From Mytilisepta virgata (Eukaryota; Mollusca; Bivalvia; Mytilida; Mytilidae): DNA of 64,000 nt. The notes under the pieces were generated by a model. The model was given only the letters and a program-made list of their open reading frames with translations. It was not told the DNA's origin and did no database searches. The DNA is taken from contig CM051521.1 of NCBI GenBank assembly GCA_028015205.1, positions 105,996,513-106,060,512 on the forward strand. The letters are read 5' to 3'. Positions 1-12,400 of the stretch are shown piece after piece; position 1 is the stretch's first letter; every line of letters begins with the position of its first letter. A program made the translations under genes and the position numbers.

Positions 1-169
1 AGCCAGTTTTTGCTGCAAGAAATAAAACCATTTACATTATTACGTTATTACATGTACCAGTAAGTTTCTAAACTGGGCTTAAAACTTCAGAGCAAAGAGA
101 AGTCACCATAAAATTTTGGTCAAAGGGAAACAAATCTTACTGGTTTTTTTGCAGCCAGCTGTAAACAAA

Positions 170-645
170 TGCATGTTCTAGAGGCCTGTATCGCCTGTGT
201 CACCCTGAGCAGGACTAAAATTTATGTGTAGCAGTCAAATTGGCTAGTTTTTCCATAGCATCCTCTGTTAAACTAAGTTTTTCTGTGGCATCCATCTTGG
301 TTGACAGTCTAAGTCAATGGACACATTTCTAAAAGAGAACTATCTAAGGACAATTACTCCCAAGTCTTGTTCCAACTGGCTCAGTAGTTTCAGACAAGAA
401 GATTTGTAAATGAATTTTCCCATAGGGTCCTATATGAAATTAACTTCAGCTGTGGTGGCCAAATTGGTTAACAATCCAGGTGATCGGACACAATTCTGAA
501 AGAGGACCATCTAAGGACCAATGCTGCCAATTTAACTTTCAATTGGCTCAGTAGTTTTTCGAGTGAATTTCCCATAGGGTCCAATGTTAAACTAAGTTCG
601 TCTGTGACGACCAGTCCACAAAATTGGACAGTATGGATGTCAACA
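170..645 (+). repeat. Degenerate GAGGCTC-family element fragment
   Basis: The start GAGGCCTGTATCGCCTGTGTC resembles the family's 5' hairpin with part deleted. It is followed by core units with TGTGGCATCCATCTTGG, CAATTGGCTCAGTAGTTTC and CCCATAGGGTCC. It lies in Fringe intron/flank DNA and shows no coding signal. Confidence 0.55.
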
Positions 646-699
646 CATAATAAAAAAAATTGCACTACAATACATGTACAAATAAAAATTTATGTCAAC

Positions 700-1275
700 A
701 AAGTGTTCCTGTAGTGTCACATGCACAAAAAAATTGAAGTCCCATAAAATTTTTCAAATCAAAATTGCGGCATGATAGGATCAAGTACATGTAGTGACTA
801 ATCATCCTACAAAATTTGAACAAAATCTGATCAGCAGTCTCAGAGGAGTTGCTTCCACAAAGCTTTCATATAGTGTCGAATGCAGAAAGTTAAAGTCCCA
901 TAACTCCCATGAAATTTGTCAAATCAAAATGGCGGTGCGATAGGATCAAGTACATCTGGTGCCTAACAGTCCTACAAAATTTTAATGAAATCCGATCAGA
1001 GGAGTTGCATCCACAAAGTGTTCCTATAGTGTTGAATGGAGAAAAAATTAAAGTCCCATAACTCCCTTAAAAGTTGTCGAATCAAAATCGCAGTGTGATA
1101 GGTCAAGTACATGTGGTGACTAACAATACTACAAAATTTGAACGAAATCCGATCAGCAGTCTCAGAGGTGTTGCGACCACAAATAACTGTGATGGACGGA
1201 CGGACGGGTGGACAGACGGACGCAGACCATTACAAGGTCCCTCCGTTGCTATGGGCAGGGGAACAATAAAAGACA
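700..1275 (+). repeat. Pearl-like element: about 158-bp core repeats, GGAC tract, terminal stem-loop
   Basis: Core units start near 703, 864 and 1019 (TGTTCCTATAGTGTTGAATG type), each with AAAGTCCCATAACTCCC. They are followed by a GGACGGACGG-type tract (1195-1225) and a stem-loop built on TCCCT...GGGGAAC before AATAAAA. This is the module order known for bivalve pearl elements. Confidence 0.65.
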
Positions 1276-1344
1276 CTTTGCTTTTACAAGCTGACTTTCA
1301 GATAAGTGCATGAATAGACCTTTTGTTGAGAGTTCTTCCAAAAA

Positions 1345-2080
1345 CTAGGGGCTCCCATAAGCCTGTATTGCTGAATGGATTCAATTTGCCAATCAACAGC
1401 CATAAAAGCACCTAAGAAACAAGTCTGTATTATTGGACATCATTCTGAAATATGACAATCTAATAACCATGGCTGCCAAGTCTGGTTCCCATTGCCAAGT
1501 GCTTTCAGAAAAGAAAATTTTTTAAATGAATTTTCCTAGAGTGTCCTATGTTAAACTAAGTTCGGCTGTGGCAGCCATCTTGTTGAGAGCCTGGGTCATC
1601 TGACACAATTCTGAAAGAGGACCACCAAAAGACCAACTCTGCAAAGTTTGGTTCCAATTGGCTCAGTGGTTTCAGACATGAAGATTTTAAAATTAATTTT
1701 CAAATAGAGTCCTATGTTAAACAAAGTTCGGCTCTGGGGGCCTTCTTGGTTGACATTCAGGGTCATCTGACACAATTCTGAAAGAGGACCACCAAAAGAC
1801 CAACTGTGCGAAGTTTGGTTCCAATTGGCTCAATGGTTTCAGACATGAAGATTTTAAAATTAATTTTCCAATAGGGTCCTATGTTAAACAAAGTTCGGCT
1901 CTGGGGGCCTTCTTGGTTGACATTCAGGGTCATCTGACACAATTCTGAAAGAGGACCACCAAAAGACCATTGCTGCCAACTTTTGTTCCAGTTGGCCAAG
2001 CAGTTTCATAGAAGATTAAAATGTGAATTGTGGACAGACGACGTACGCCAAGTGATGGCAATAGCTCAAATGGTAATGAT
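1345..2080 (+). repeat. GAGGCTC-family element with about 170-bp core repeats
   Basis: It begins GGGGCTCCCATAAGCCTGTA, has core units starting near 1571, 1741 and 1911 (GGTCATCTGACACAATTCTG), and ends with the family tail GCCAAGTGATGGCAATAGCT without a full 3' hairpin. Confidence 0.65.
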
Positions 2081-2139
2081 ATACACTTAAATGCGCTCAG
2101 GCTTAGCAAAAGCATGTACAGAATAATAACTTGACAAAT

Positions 2140-3270
2140 GAATAAGAAATGGAACAGTTATTTTCATTGGTTGATTCAACCATTCGACCTCAAATAAACT
2201 AAGAACCACTGTGTATGAAGAGATTTTTTCTCATGATCAAAAATTAATCGTATCAATGGGCTTTTGAACATGTGTACTTTATCAATTTGTATTGTTACAT
2301 GTACTTGTTTCCCAAAAATCTTAAATTGGCAGTAATCAAAGCAGCTCAAGAAATAAGCATCCGATATTATTGGATTTTACAGGCATACTGTATATTTCAA
2401 TGTTTGACGTCTTTTTATTTCATAGTTACAGTGGTTAGTTGTATATTTAATTCTTTTCTTGTCGCATGAGTTCATTGATAAAACAAATCAATACCATTAT
2501 TGTTGTGTTCATGTTTTCGGCCAATGATATTGAGCAAAACATTTTTATTTGTTCAATAAAGCTAAGCCTCAGTGCATTTGGGTGTACAATACACAATGAG
2601 TACTCTGAAATTATGTTGCAAATAATAAACATCAAAACTGACGTTCAAAATGCTTATCGCCATGAAGTGCCCTTTCAAATGGATATCACGATGAGGTGCC
2701 CTTCACCAACACCCTTCCATTTCTATTTTCAAGCTGGAGCACTGAACAATTTATATCAAATAGAATTATGGATAAAATCACTATATACCATCAGCTGGCC
2801 TGGTAAATAGTTTCAGGACTATTAAATGTAACTCGTGGGAAAAAAGTGATGAAATTATTCACTGTGGTATTTAAATCTCGAGCACTCTGCTTTTACTATA
2901 TATAGTAATGACACATGCCCAGAATTCTGGATGATTATTTAGCAGACAACAAACAGAAACATTGGGAAAAGGAAATTCTTATGCTGATGTTATAATTATA
3001 TTTCCTAATTTTTTTAAATTAGAAATTTCTGTTCAAATTGGAAATAAAACACTGACAATGGGTGTTGTCCATTGAATGCAATAATTTGTTGTATTTTTAT
3101 CTTTGGTATAATAAAATACCTATAAAATGGTTACATAATCAACAATGAAACAGTTAAATATGCACATCTTCTGGTCATGCCCAACCATGATACCAAGTGG
3201 GGGTATAATGATGTTTCTCTATATTTTTCCAATCACAATATTACTGAACTCAAGAATTATTTATACCTAC
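2140..3270. other. No feature recognised
   Basis: A+T-rich DNA on the 3' side of Fringe exon 5. I looked for the next Fringe exon (GGAGFC block) on the minus strand and did not find it. Confidence 0.5.
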
Positions 3271-3418
3271 CCCAGGATTGGCCCTGTCCAAAACTTCTAT
3301 TGGGTGGTTGATACTTGGTTTACCTAAGTACCACAATTCTGAATGGTTGTATTTCTGAAGAAATCTGACCAGAGCTGGTACATTTAAATAATTATCATCA
3401 TCTACATGACAAAACCAC
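3271..3418 (-). CDS. fng: Fringe coding exon 5 (DDD catalytic motif)
   Basis: This 148-base exon follows a CTTGTAG acceptor, closes an Arg codon and encodes WFCHVDDDNYLNVPALVRFL, then a segment containing WYLGKPSINHPIEV and ending ...RANPG at a GTAGGT donor in phase 0. The three Asp residues are the GT31 donor/metal-binding motif. The exon holds no stop codon. The downstream exon with the FATGGAGFC block is not in the window. Confidence 0.95.
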
Positions 3419-6400
3419 CTACAAGAAAATAAACCTTCATTAATACAATGTATATTTATTGTATTAGTCTATGTTCTAATGCAATTACAGTGTATACGTA
3501 TTAAGTTTTACTTCAGAATAGTCTTATTTTTTTTTAAAATACATTTAAATCTCACCTCTGCAACCGCTAAAAATAGCAAAAAATTGGTCAAAGACACAAA
3601 TGGCCGGGTTGCTGGGTGTTTACTGTAGTAGTGACAAAGGTGATTACAAGATCATATTGCACATTGGCAGTCATGAATATTTAAATAGACAAAATCAGAC
3701 ACATTGTATGTTGGTGTACGAGCACAGAGGCAGCCATCAATTTAATTAGAAATAGGTGAAGTAAGCAATATTTGATTTGATTACATGTTGATAAACACTT
3801 GTTTGGAATAAAATGCTCCGCTGGGCGCAGCTAGATACAACCGCAGATGTCGAACCCTGAATAGTTCGGGCAATTATGAACACAACATTCAAGCTTGATA
3901 CAATACTGAATTTGGATTGTGAATAAATATTTGACACAGCATACGTTTCTGACACAGAATGAATGTTGTCTAAGAACTTAAAAATTTTTAATTTACCTAT
4001 TCAAACCATATCAGTATTATTTGTTTTTATATATAAATCAGAAATAACCAATTTAAAATTTAAAATTGGGCACACATATCAATTTCTTGCTATTGCGCAA
4101 TACTGTGCAATTGAAAATTTCTTGAAATATTTGACACATAATAGGTTTCTGACACAGAATAACTGAAATCAAAGAACTTAGAATTGGTCATATGAGTTGA
4201 ATTTATATTCAATTTTTTGCTTCTTGTGCAATACAATATGCTGTGGAGAATTGCCCCCCCCCCCCCCAAAAAAATAATAATTTACCCCTTTTTTTTAGCT
4301 TTTGTGCAATACACTATGAAGTTGCACATTGACCCCCCCCTCCCAAAAAAAACCAAAAAACAATAAAATTTAATGTAACCCCCCCCTTTTTTTGCTAAAA
4401 AAATTTGAAATTTTCTTTTTAATTTATGAAATATGAAATGAGAAAAAAATTACCCCCTCCCCAATTTCTCATTTACCCCCCCCCCCCCCCCCTCTAAATT
4501 TTGTTTTCAACCCCCCCCCCCCCCCCATTTCTTTATACTTTGCAACCATAACAGCCCATTTAAATACACCATAACATATTAAAATAGAAAATGACATCAT
4601 AGTCATGGAATTTGTTAATAATAAGGTTTTGATAGCAGAGCACACATATCAATTTCTTGCTATTGCACAATACTGTGCAATTGAAAATTTCTTCAAATAT
4701 TTGACACATAATAGGTTTCTGACACAGAATAACTGAAATGAAGAACTTAGAATTGGTCATATGATTTGAATTTATATTCAATTTTTTGCTTCTTGTGCAA
4801 TACAATATGCTGTGGAGAATTCCCCCCCCCCCCAAAAAAAAAAAAAATTTACCCCTTTTTTAGCTTTAATTTTGGACCCCGATTTGGACCAACTTGAAAA
4901 CTGGGCCCATAATAAAAAAACTAAGTACATGTTTAGATTCAGCATATGAAAGAACCCCAAGAATTCAATTTTTGTTAAAATCAAACTAAGTTTAATTTTG
5001 GACCCTTTGGACCTTAATGTAGACCAATTTGAAAACGGGACCAAAAATTAAGAATCTAAAGGCACGGTTAGATTCGGCATATCAAAGAACCCCAATAGTT
5101 CAATTTTCGATGAAATCAAACAAAGTTTAATTTTGGACCCTTTTGGCCCCTAATTCCTAAACTGTTGGGACCAAAACTCCAGAAATCAATCCCAACCTTC
5201 CTTTTGTGGTCATAAACCTTGTGTTTAAATTTCATAGATTTCTATTTACTTATACTAAAGTTATTGTGCAAAAACCAAGAAAAATGCTTATTTGGGCCCT
5301 TTTTTAGCCCCTACTTCCTAAACTGTTGGGACCAAAACTCCCAAAAACAATCCCAACCTTCCTTTTGTGGTCATAAACCTTGTGTTAAAATTTCATAGAT
5401 TTCTATTTACTTATACTAGAGTTATTGTGCGAAAACCAAGAAAAATGCTTATTGGGCCCTTTTTTGGCCCCTGATTCTTAAACTGTTGGGACCAAAACTC
5501 CCAAAATCAATCCCAACCTTCCTTTTGTGGTCATAAACCTTGTGTTTAAATTTCATAGATTTCTATTAACTTATACTAAAGTTATAGTGCGAAAACCAAA
5601 TGTCTTCGGACGACGACGCCAACGTCATACCAATATACGACCGCAAAAATTTTGCGGTCGTATAAAAATGGGTCAGAGACACAAATGGCCGGGTTGCTGG
5701 GTGTTTACTGTAGTGGTGACAAAGGTCATTACAAGATCATATTGCACATTGGCAGTCATGAATATTTATATAAACAAAATCAGACACATTGTATGTTGGT
5801 GTACGAGCACAGAGGCAGCCATCAATTTAATTAGAAATAGGTGAAGTAAGCAATATTTGATTTGATTACATGTTGATAAACACTTGTTTGGAAAAATGGG
5901 AAATAATTCCTAACATAATTCCGTAAAGTGAGGTGCACATCTTCAATATGTATTAAAAGATTCTGTGAAGTTTCAATGACGCGGGTGAAAAACTGTAGGA
6001 GGAGTTGATTTGGCAAAATAGGTACCCTCTATTGAAGATGTCAATAAAAAACGACTAAGTTCCAAAGTTTGGAAAAATGGGAAATAATTCCTGAAATAAT
6101 TCCATAAAGTGAGGTGCACATCTTCAATATATATAGAAACATTCTATGAAGTTTCAAGGATGTGAGTGAAAAACTGTAGGAGGAGTTGATTTCACAAAAT
6201 AGGTACCCTCTATTGAAGATGTCAATAAAAAACGACTATGTTCCAAAGTTTGGGAAAAAAGGGAAATAATTCCTGAAATAATTCCATAAAGTGAGGTGCA
6301 CATCTTCAATATATATAGAAACATTCTATGAAGTTTCAAGGATGTGGGTGAAAAACTGTAGGAGGAGTTGATTTCACAAAATAGGTACCCTCTATTGAAG

Positions 6401-9400
6401 ATGTCAATAAAAAACGACTAAGTTCCACAGTTTGGGAAAATGGGAAATAATTCCTGAAATAATTCCATAAAGTGAGGTGCACATCTTCAATATATATAGA
6501 AACATTCTATGAAGTTTCAAGGATGTGGGTGAAAAACTGTAGGAGGAGTTGATTTCACAAAATAGGTACCCTCTATTGAAGATGTCAATAAAAAACGACT
6601 AAGTTCCACAGTTTGGAAAAATGGGAAATAATTCCTGAAATAATTCCATAAAGTGAGGTGCACATCTTCAATATATATAGAAACATTCTATGAAGTTTCA
6701 AGGATGTGGGTGAAAAACTGTAGGAGGAGTTGATTTCACAAAATAGGTACCCATTTTCCCCGCCCGCCCGCCGCCGCCGCCCGCCGCCGCCGCCCGCCCG
6801 CCCGACATTCACCATACTATAACCCGGATTTGCACTCTGTGCAACCCGGCCAAAAATTCTTTCCAAGATATATTTTCAGTTTTCAAAATTTCACCCTTAA
6901 AAGGTAATAAATATATTTAAAGACTAATTTTTTTTCACTCTTATGAAGAAGTAATCTCAATCGTGTGGCGCATAGCGAGTTATTTGAAAGGTTTTTCCGA
7001 ATAGACTGAAAACATTAGTCAATCCTTATAATTTAATTCGAATTGTACTTTTGATGTCTAAAGCGTTGAGATTCACTTTTATGACACCATAGTACAGAAG
7101 AAAATTTAGTCTATGATATGACAGAGGAAAAAAATTTGAGCAATCAAATTACATGTTACATCTAATATTAAATTATTAACTTATAAATAAGATAAATTAA
7201 AGCAGAATTTTGATGTCCGAAATTCAAACTTCTTAAATAACCTAAACAATTTTTGGACAAATGTATGCATGTTTTATTATAATAAATAGAGGCTCCCAGA
7301 AGCCTGTATGCTCTTCTGGCCTATGTCCATCTTGATTGGCAGCCTGGAACATTGCTGCAAGCCAACTGGCTCACTGGTTTCAAACAAGAAGATCTTTCAG
7401 TGATTTTTCCCATTAGGTTTCTATGCTAAATTATGTTCAGCTTTCAGACTTTCAACTAAATTTTTATAAAATATAAGGGAATTTGTAGGGCTTTATTAAG
7501 AAATTTTCCAAAAAATTAGGGTAAAAAATTGTAATTACCGATGCAATAATTTGATCTTTACCAGAGATAACAGGGTCATAGTCATCAACACACCAAGTAA
7601 ATGCTGACTGTATGCATTCATGACTACAACCAATCTATACTAGTAGATCTTTATCAGTATCTGCAAGTACTAAACTACTATTGGTTTATAATAATATAGA
7701 TCATTTATGAAATTTTACTACAAAAACATGTTATAAGAAAGGAATAATACAACATGTTTGCAAAAAGAAGAAATTTTATAGAAATGAAGGGCAATTTAGG
7801 ATTTGAACTCAAATATTAGGAAAATAAGAAGTGTCCAAAAAAAAAAACAGGAAAATTAGGAAAATGAGGTTCAGTTGAGCGGCATCTTGGATGATGGGTG
7901 GGGTCATCGGATATAATTCTGAAAGAGGACCAAGTAAGAACCATTGCTGCTTAGTTTTGTTCCAAATGGCTCAGTGGTTTTAGACAAGATCTTTATTAAA
8001 GTTAATTTCCCATAAGGACCACTGCTGTCAAGTTTTGTTCAAACTGGCCAAGCAGTTTCAAACAAGGAAGAAGATCTTTCAGTAAATTCCCGGTCGGGTC
8101 CTATGTTAAACTATGTTTTCGGCTCTGGCAGCTATCTTGGATAGTGGATGGGGCCTGTGAAGTTTTAACTGGAATAAGTGTAAGGTGTAGTTTGAGTCAC
8201 TATCTCAATTCTATATTTAAGTACATTAATGAACTGGGATACTGATATTTAAGCAGTCGTACACTCGGTGGTCTAGCAAGTATTTGTTGTCTTTGGAAAT
8301 ATTACAATTATTGTAATTAATTTAGTTGTTGTTTTTCGTATAGTTATTTTAATCTTGCAGTAGTGAGTATGTATATATACATATATATACGTAAATTTTT
8401 AAACTCTCGCTTTTTGTATGCTAATATTGGTGGTCTAGGAAAGAAATTTTTGCTGTCTCATCTTTTTCAATATAATGTCAGTGTTTTCTGAGAATTTGAC
8501 CAAGTTGTTTGAAGCAAAGGTTATATTTTGTTGTATTTTTTTGTAAAATAACAAAAGTGGTTTCTTATTTTTCATTTTCTCCTTGTATTGAAGTGCTGTG
8601 TTTCTATTTAAATTTCTAGCAGTAGATATTAATTGATCTAATTCTGTGTGTTTGTAGCCTCGCTTTAATAAGCTGTAGTGAAATAGTTGAAAAACATGTT
8701 TTTTATTCTGGCCCAAGGGACCTGAAAAGTGCCCTTTATATAGAGGTTAAGTTTACAAGCTTTGTACATAACATGGATTTTTTCACAGTGCCCTTTATAG
8801 ACAGTGATTTGCTATACAGAGGTGCCCTTTAAAGCAGGTTTGACTGTATTGTTATTCTTCATCTAAATTGTTGCCCTGTATTGTTAGAATTTAATTTACC
8901 TTTTGCTTGTATCCATATAAACATCATATTCTCTACCCATCTTACAGCAAAGCCCTTGTCTAAAAAAAAATAAATTCAATGTGAATCACCTATTGCTATC
9001 ATGATAATATTTAATGGTAGTGTTATCTTTCTGCTTGCATATTTCATATAGATATCTTTCTCAAGCAAAATATACAAGACTGCTAGTGCTATAGAGTAAC
9101 CAATGTATCTGGCTGATAATAGTAAAATAGCATATATATGAAGAAAGAAATTTGCAAAATTACTGAACTCAATCTGTTAGGGGATGCTGATATAAACTTT
9201 TGACAATTTTCACTATACTGTAATATGTTCAGATTGCAGAATGCTTACAAAGTAAATTGTTCAGTTCCAAGGGGAATAACTTCAAGAAAATTAGTCAGTG
9301 CTGATTGTCAGACCTTTTCTGAGACAATGTTTGTATAAATACAACATAAATTTCTTTAAAATCTTTCGAGAAATGTTGACCCCAGAGTGCTTTTACAATT

Positions 9401-12400
9401 TTTTTTCCTTTTTGGTGCTGTTCCAAGGGAAATAATGACAAGAAAATTAATCAGTCAGCACAGATTTTTAAACTCTTCCAAGACAATGCTGATCTAAACT
9501 TAAAACATAAATTTCATTAAATCTGTTCATGAGAATGCTTACAAAGTGGGATTGATAGACAGACATTTCTGTATCCCCCGCTTCACTTTGCAGCAAGAGA
9601 CAATAAAAGGAATTAGTTTAAATATGTAGCCCTTTTTTCACTTTGACCCAAGTTTCATCTATTAAGTATTGAGTGTACTAGGAGTTGCGCTTACAAGCTT
9701 TAAACATGTAAAACCCTTAAGGTGGATAATCTCCCTTTGCAAGCATCCAAAGATATTACTTCATGCACATCTACGTATGTCTAACCTTCATACAAAGTTA
9801 CATCAAAATCCATTGAATGGTTAAGGAGAAGTTGTGCTTACAACCTTTAAACATGTAAAACCTTTAAATTGGATTAGCTCCCTTTGCAAGCATCTGGCAA
9901 TAATTATCTTGCTTCATGCACATCTACATATGATGCCCAACCTTCATATAAAGTTTCATCAAAATCCATTGAACGGTTTAGGAGAAGTTGAATTTACAAG
10001 CTTAAAACATGTTACTTAAATCATGTTAAACCCTTAAGTTGGATTATCTCCCTTTGCAAGCATCCAGCAATAACATCTACATGTACATATTATGCCTAAA
10101 CTTTATATAAAGTTTCAACAAAATCCATCGAATGGTTTAGGAGTTGCACTTACAAAAACATATGGAAAGACAGATGGACGGACGGACGGACAGGGTGATT
10201 CATATATTCCCCCCCCCCCCCAAAAAAAAAACACCCTTGTTTGCAGGGGTATAAAAACAATTAACTACATGTACAATGTTGTCACTACCAGAATAAAAGA
10301 ATTCTTCAAAACACAAGTAAACAAATTATGTACTTTTTTTTTCAAGCATGTTACAATTTTAACTTATTTCCAATCAAAAAAGTTGTCATACATGTAAATA
10401 TAGGATGTAGTATTTTTACAATACTCAAGTAAAACTGTTTCAATAGAAAAGTAATTTGTTAAATATGTTACCTGTAATGGGAATCTGAACACTTTGTGTT
10501 GATAAAATGGTCAGCTGCAGAGAAATACAGAATATAATTATACATGTACAGTTGTAGTAATGTTTAAACAAGAGGCTCCCATGAGCCTGTAGTGCTCACC
10601 TAGATTCAAGTTGCCAAATCAATGACATAAAAGAAGTTTGCTTTTGTAGAAAGAGTTCAAATGTATTAAAGACTGTTTTTGATAGATTCACGTTTTACAA
10701 GAGACCCTCCATATTTGTTGTGTGTAGACAATAAATATGATAAAGAATAAGTTCACGGATGAGCTGTTTATCATGTGATACACATTTGTGCTAAAAAGGT
10801 CAAGCCTGGAGAGAATATCAAAATAGACCAACACTGAAACAGACTTTTCGTATTTGAAAATAATTGGAAGAAAATTCAGTGGAATCAAATCGGCAACAAA
10901 ATTCCCAGATATCTTGGAGAGCAACAAAGGGCAGACTGTTACACAATCTTTCCAAAAATGTATACCTATTATTATTGGACATACAGGATTTATAAATTAA
11001 AAGTACACCAAATACATGTATCCCATTTACTTTGTAAAAGTGGTACATACACATTCATATCTAACTACAATGTAAATCATCTGACCTGGATTACTGATCT
11101 TATCTTAAAAACATGTTCAAATTTGCTTTCATCAGCACAAAATAAAACCACAAGCCTTTTCTCTGATTTACACCAGTACAATGTACATAGACAACATTCT
11201 GCACTTTGAGACATTATCTTTCTCTCAATGTCCTTTAATGACATAACAAAATGTATCATTAATTTTACACCTTTTCCATGTCTGCATTTTATTACCTGGG
11301 GCAAGTTGCATGAAATAATTGTGCACTCTTATTTTACACTTCATGCCATATCCTATTACATCATACATATATACGTGCATTAAAAGTTCCTCCCAATCTT
11401 TATTAGAATAGCTGTTGGTTAAACATGTCTAGTCTAATGACGATGCTGACACACTGACATTTTTACTCTTGGAAAATGCCATCAATGGGAAAAATAGACA
11501 TACTTTAATCATATGTTTACTATTGACAGAATTAGAATACATGTATTCACATGTAGATTAAAATTAACTGGCAGACAGCAAACACTATCTCTCTCTTATA
11601 CTTGCAGCAATTGTCTGAAGACCAAATAATTTACAATGCTTTGATGTATCATTAAAATTTTATACTTTCAAATCTTACTTCAGTGTACTTCATTTTTTTT
11701 TTTTAAATCAGCAGTAAAACTGCCCAATCTAATTAAAAAACCGATCTCTCATCGCTCCCGTTTTCTGATATGTCGCGTGGGAGATCTAACGAAATCCGCT
11801 TTGAGGTCACATGTGAGTGAACTGGAACTTATGAATTTATAATAACATGCAAATGAGTTGACTTCCTATCAGTAAGCCAATCAAAAAAGTTTATGAATTC
11901 TGGGGACTGACGATTTCTTCGTAATCAACTTACAAGATCGCGTAAGCCGCAATTTCATTGGTCGAACAGGACACACCTACGAGGTCACTCACATGTGACC
12001 TCAAAGCGGGTTTCGTTAGATCTCCCACGCGACATATCAGAAAACGGGAGCGATGAGAGATCGGTTTTTTAATTAGATTGTAAAACTGCCATGCATAAGC
12101 TCCTTTTGAAAGCACTTACCTGGAATATTTCCAGGGATTTCTTCATCATTATCAGTGATTATGAAAGTCTGGAAGAACATAAAAATAACCTTTCAATTTT
12201 AACATAATATGTGATAAACTTGAAACCCCAAATCAGGAGATGTTTAACATTTCTTAATACACATGATACATGTACAATGTATCAACAGATTACTGGTAAA
12301 TGTATATATAAATTATTTATATTTTAAAATTTTTTATGCTGATTCTTCCAGCATACATGTATATTAACTTCAGCATTTTGGAATCACAAGCCATTAGGGC

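Noticed and set aside
2466..2810. A 114-codon plus-strand frame as a gene
   Set aside because: It has no recognisable domain, no partner exons and composition like the surrounding A+T-rich DNA.
6585..6866. Open frames across the 181-bp array (for example around 6585-6866) as proteins
   Set aside because: They are repeated frames through satellite units and the CCG tract, with no start context and no family match.
700..10255. CRISPR-like arrays
   Set aside because: The repeats are 140-180 bp long, adjacent and diverged, with no short spacers. The genome is animal.
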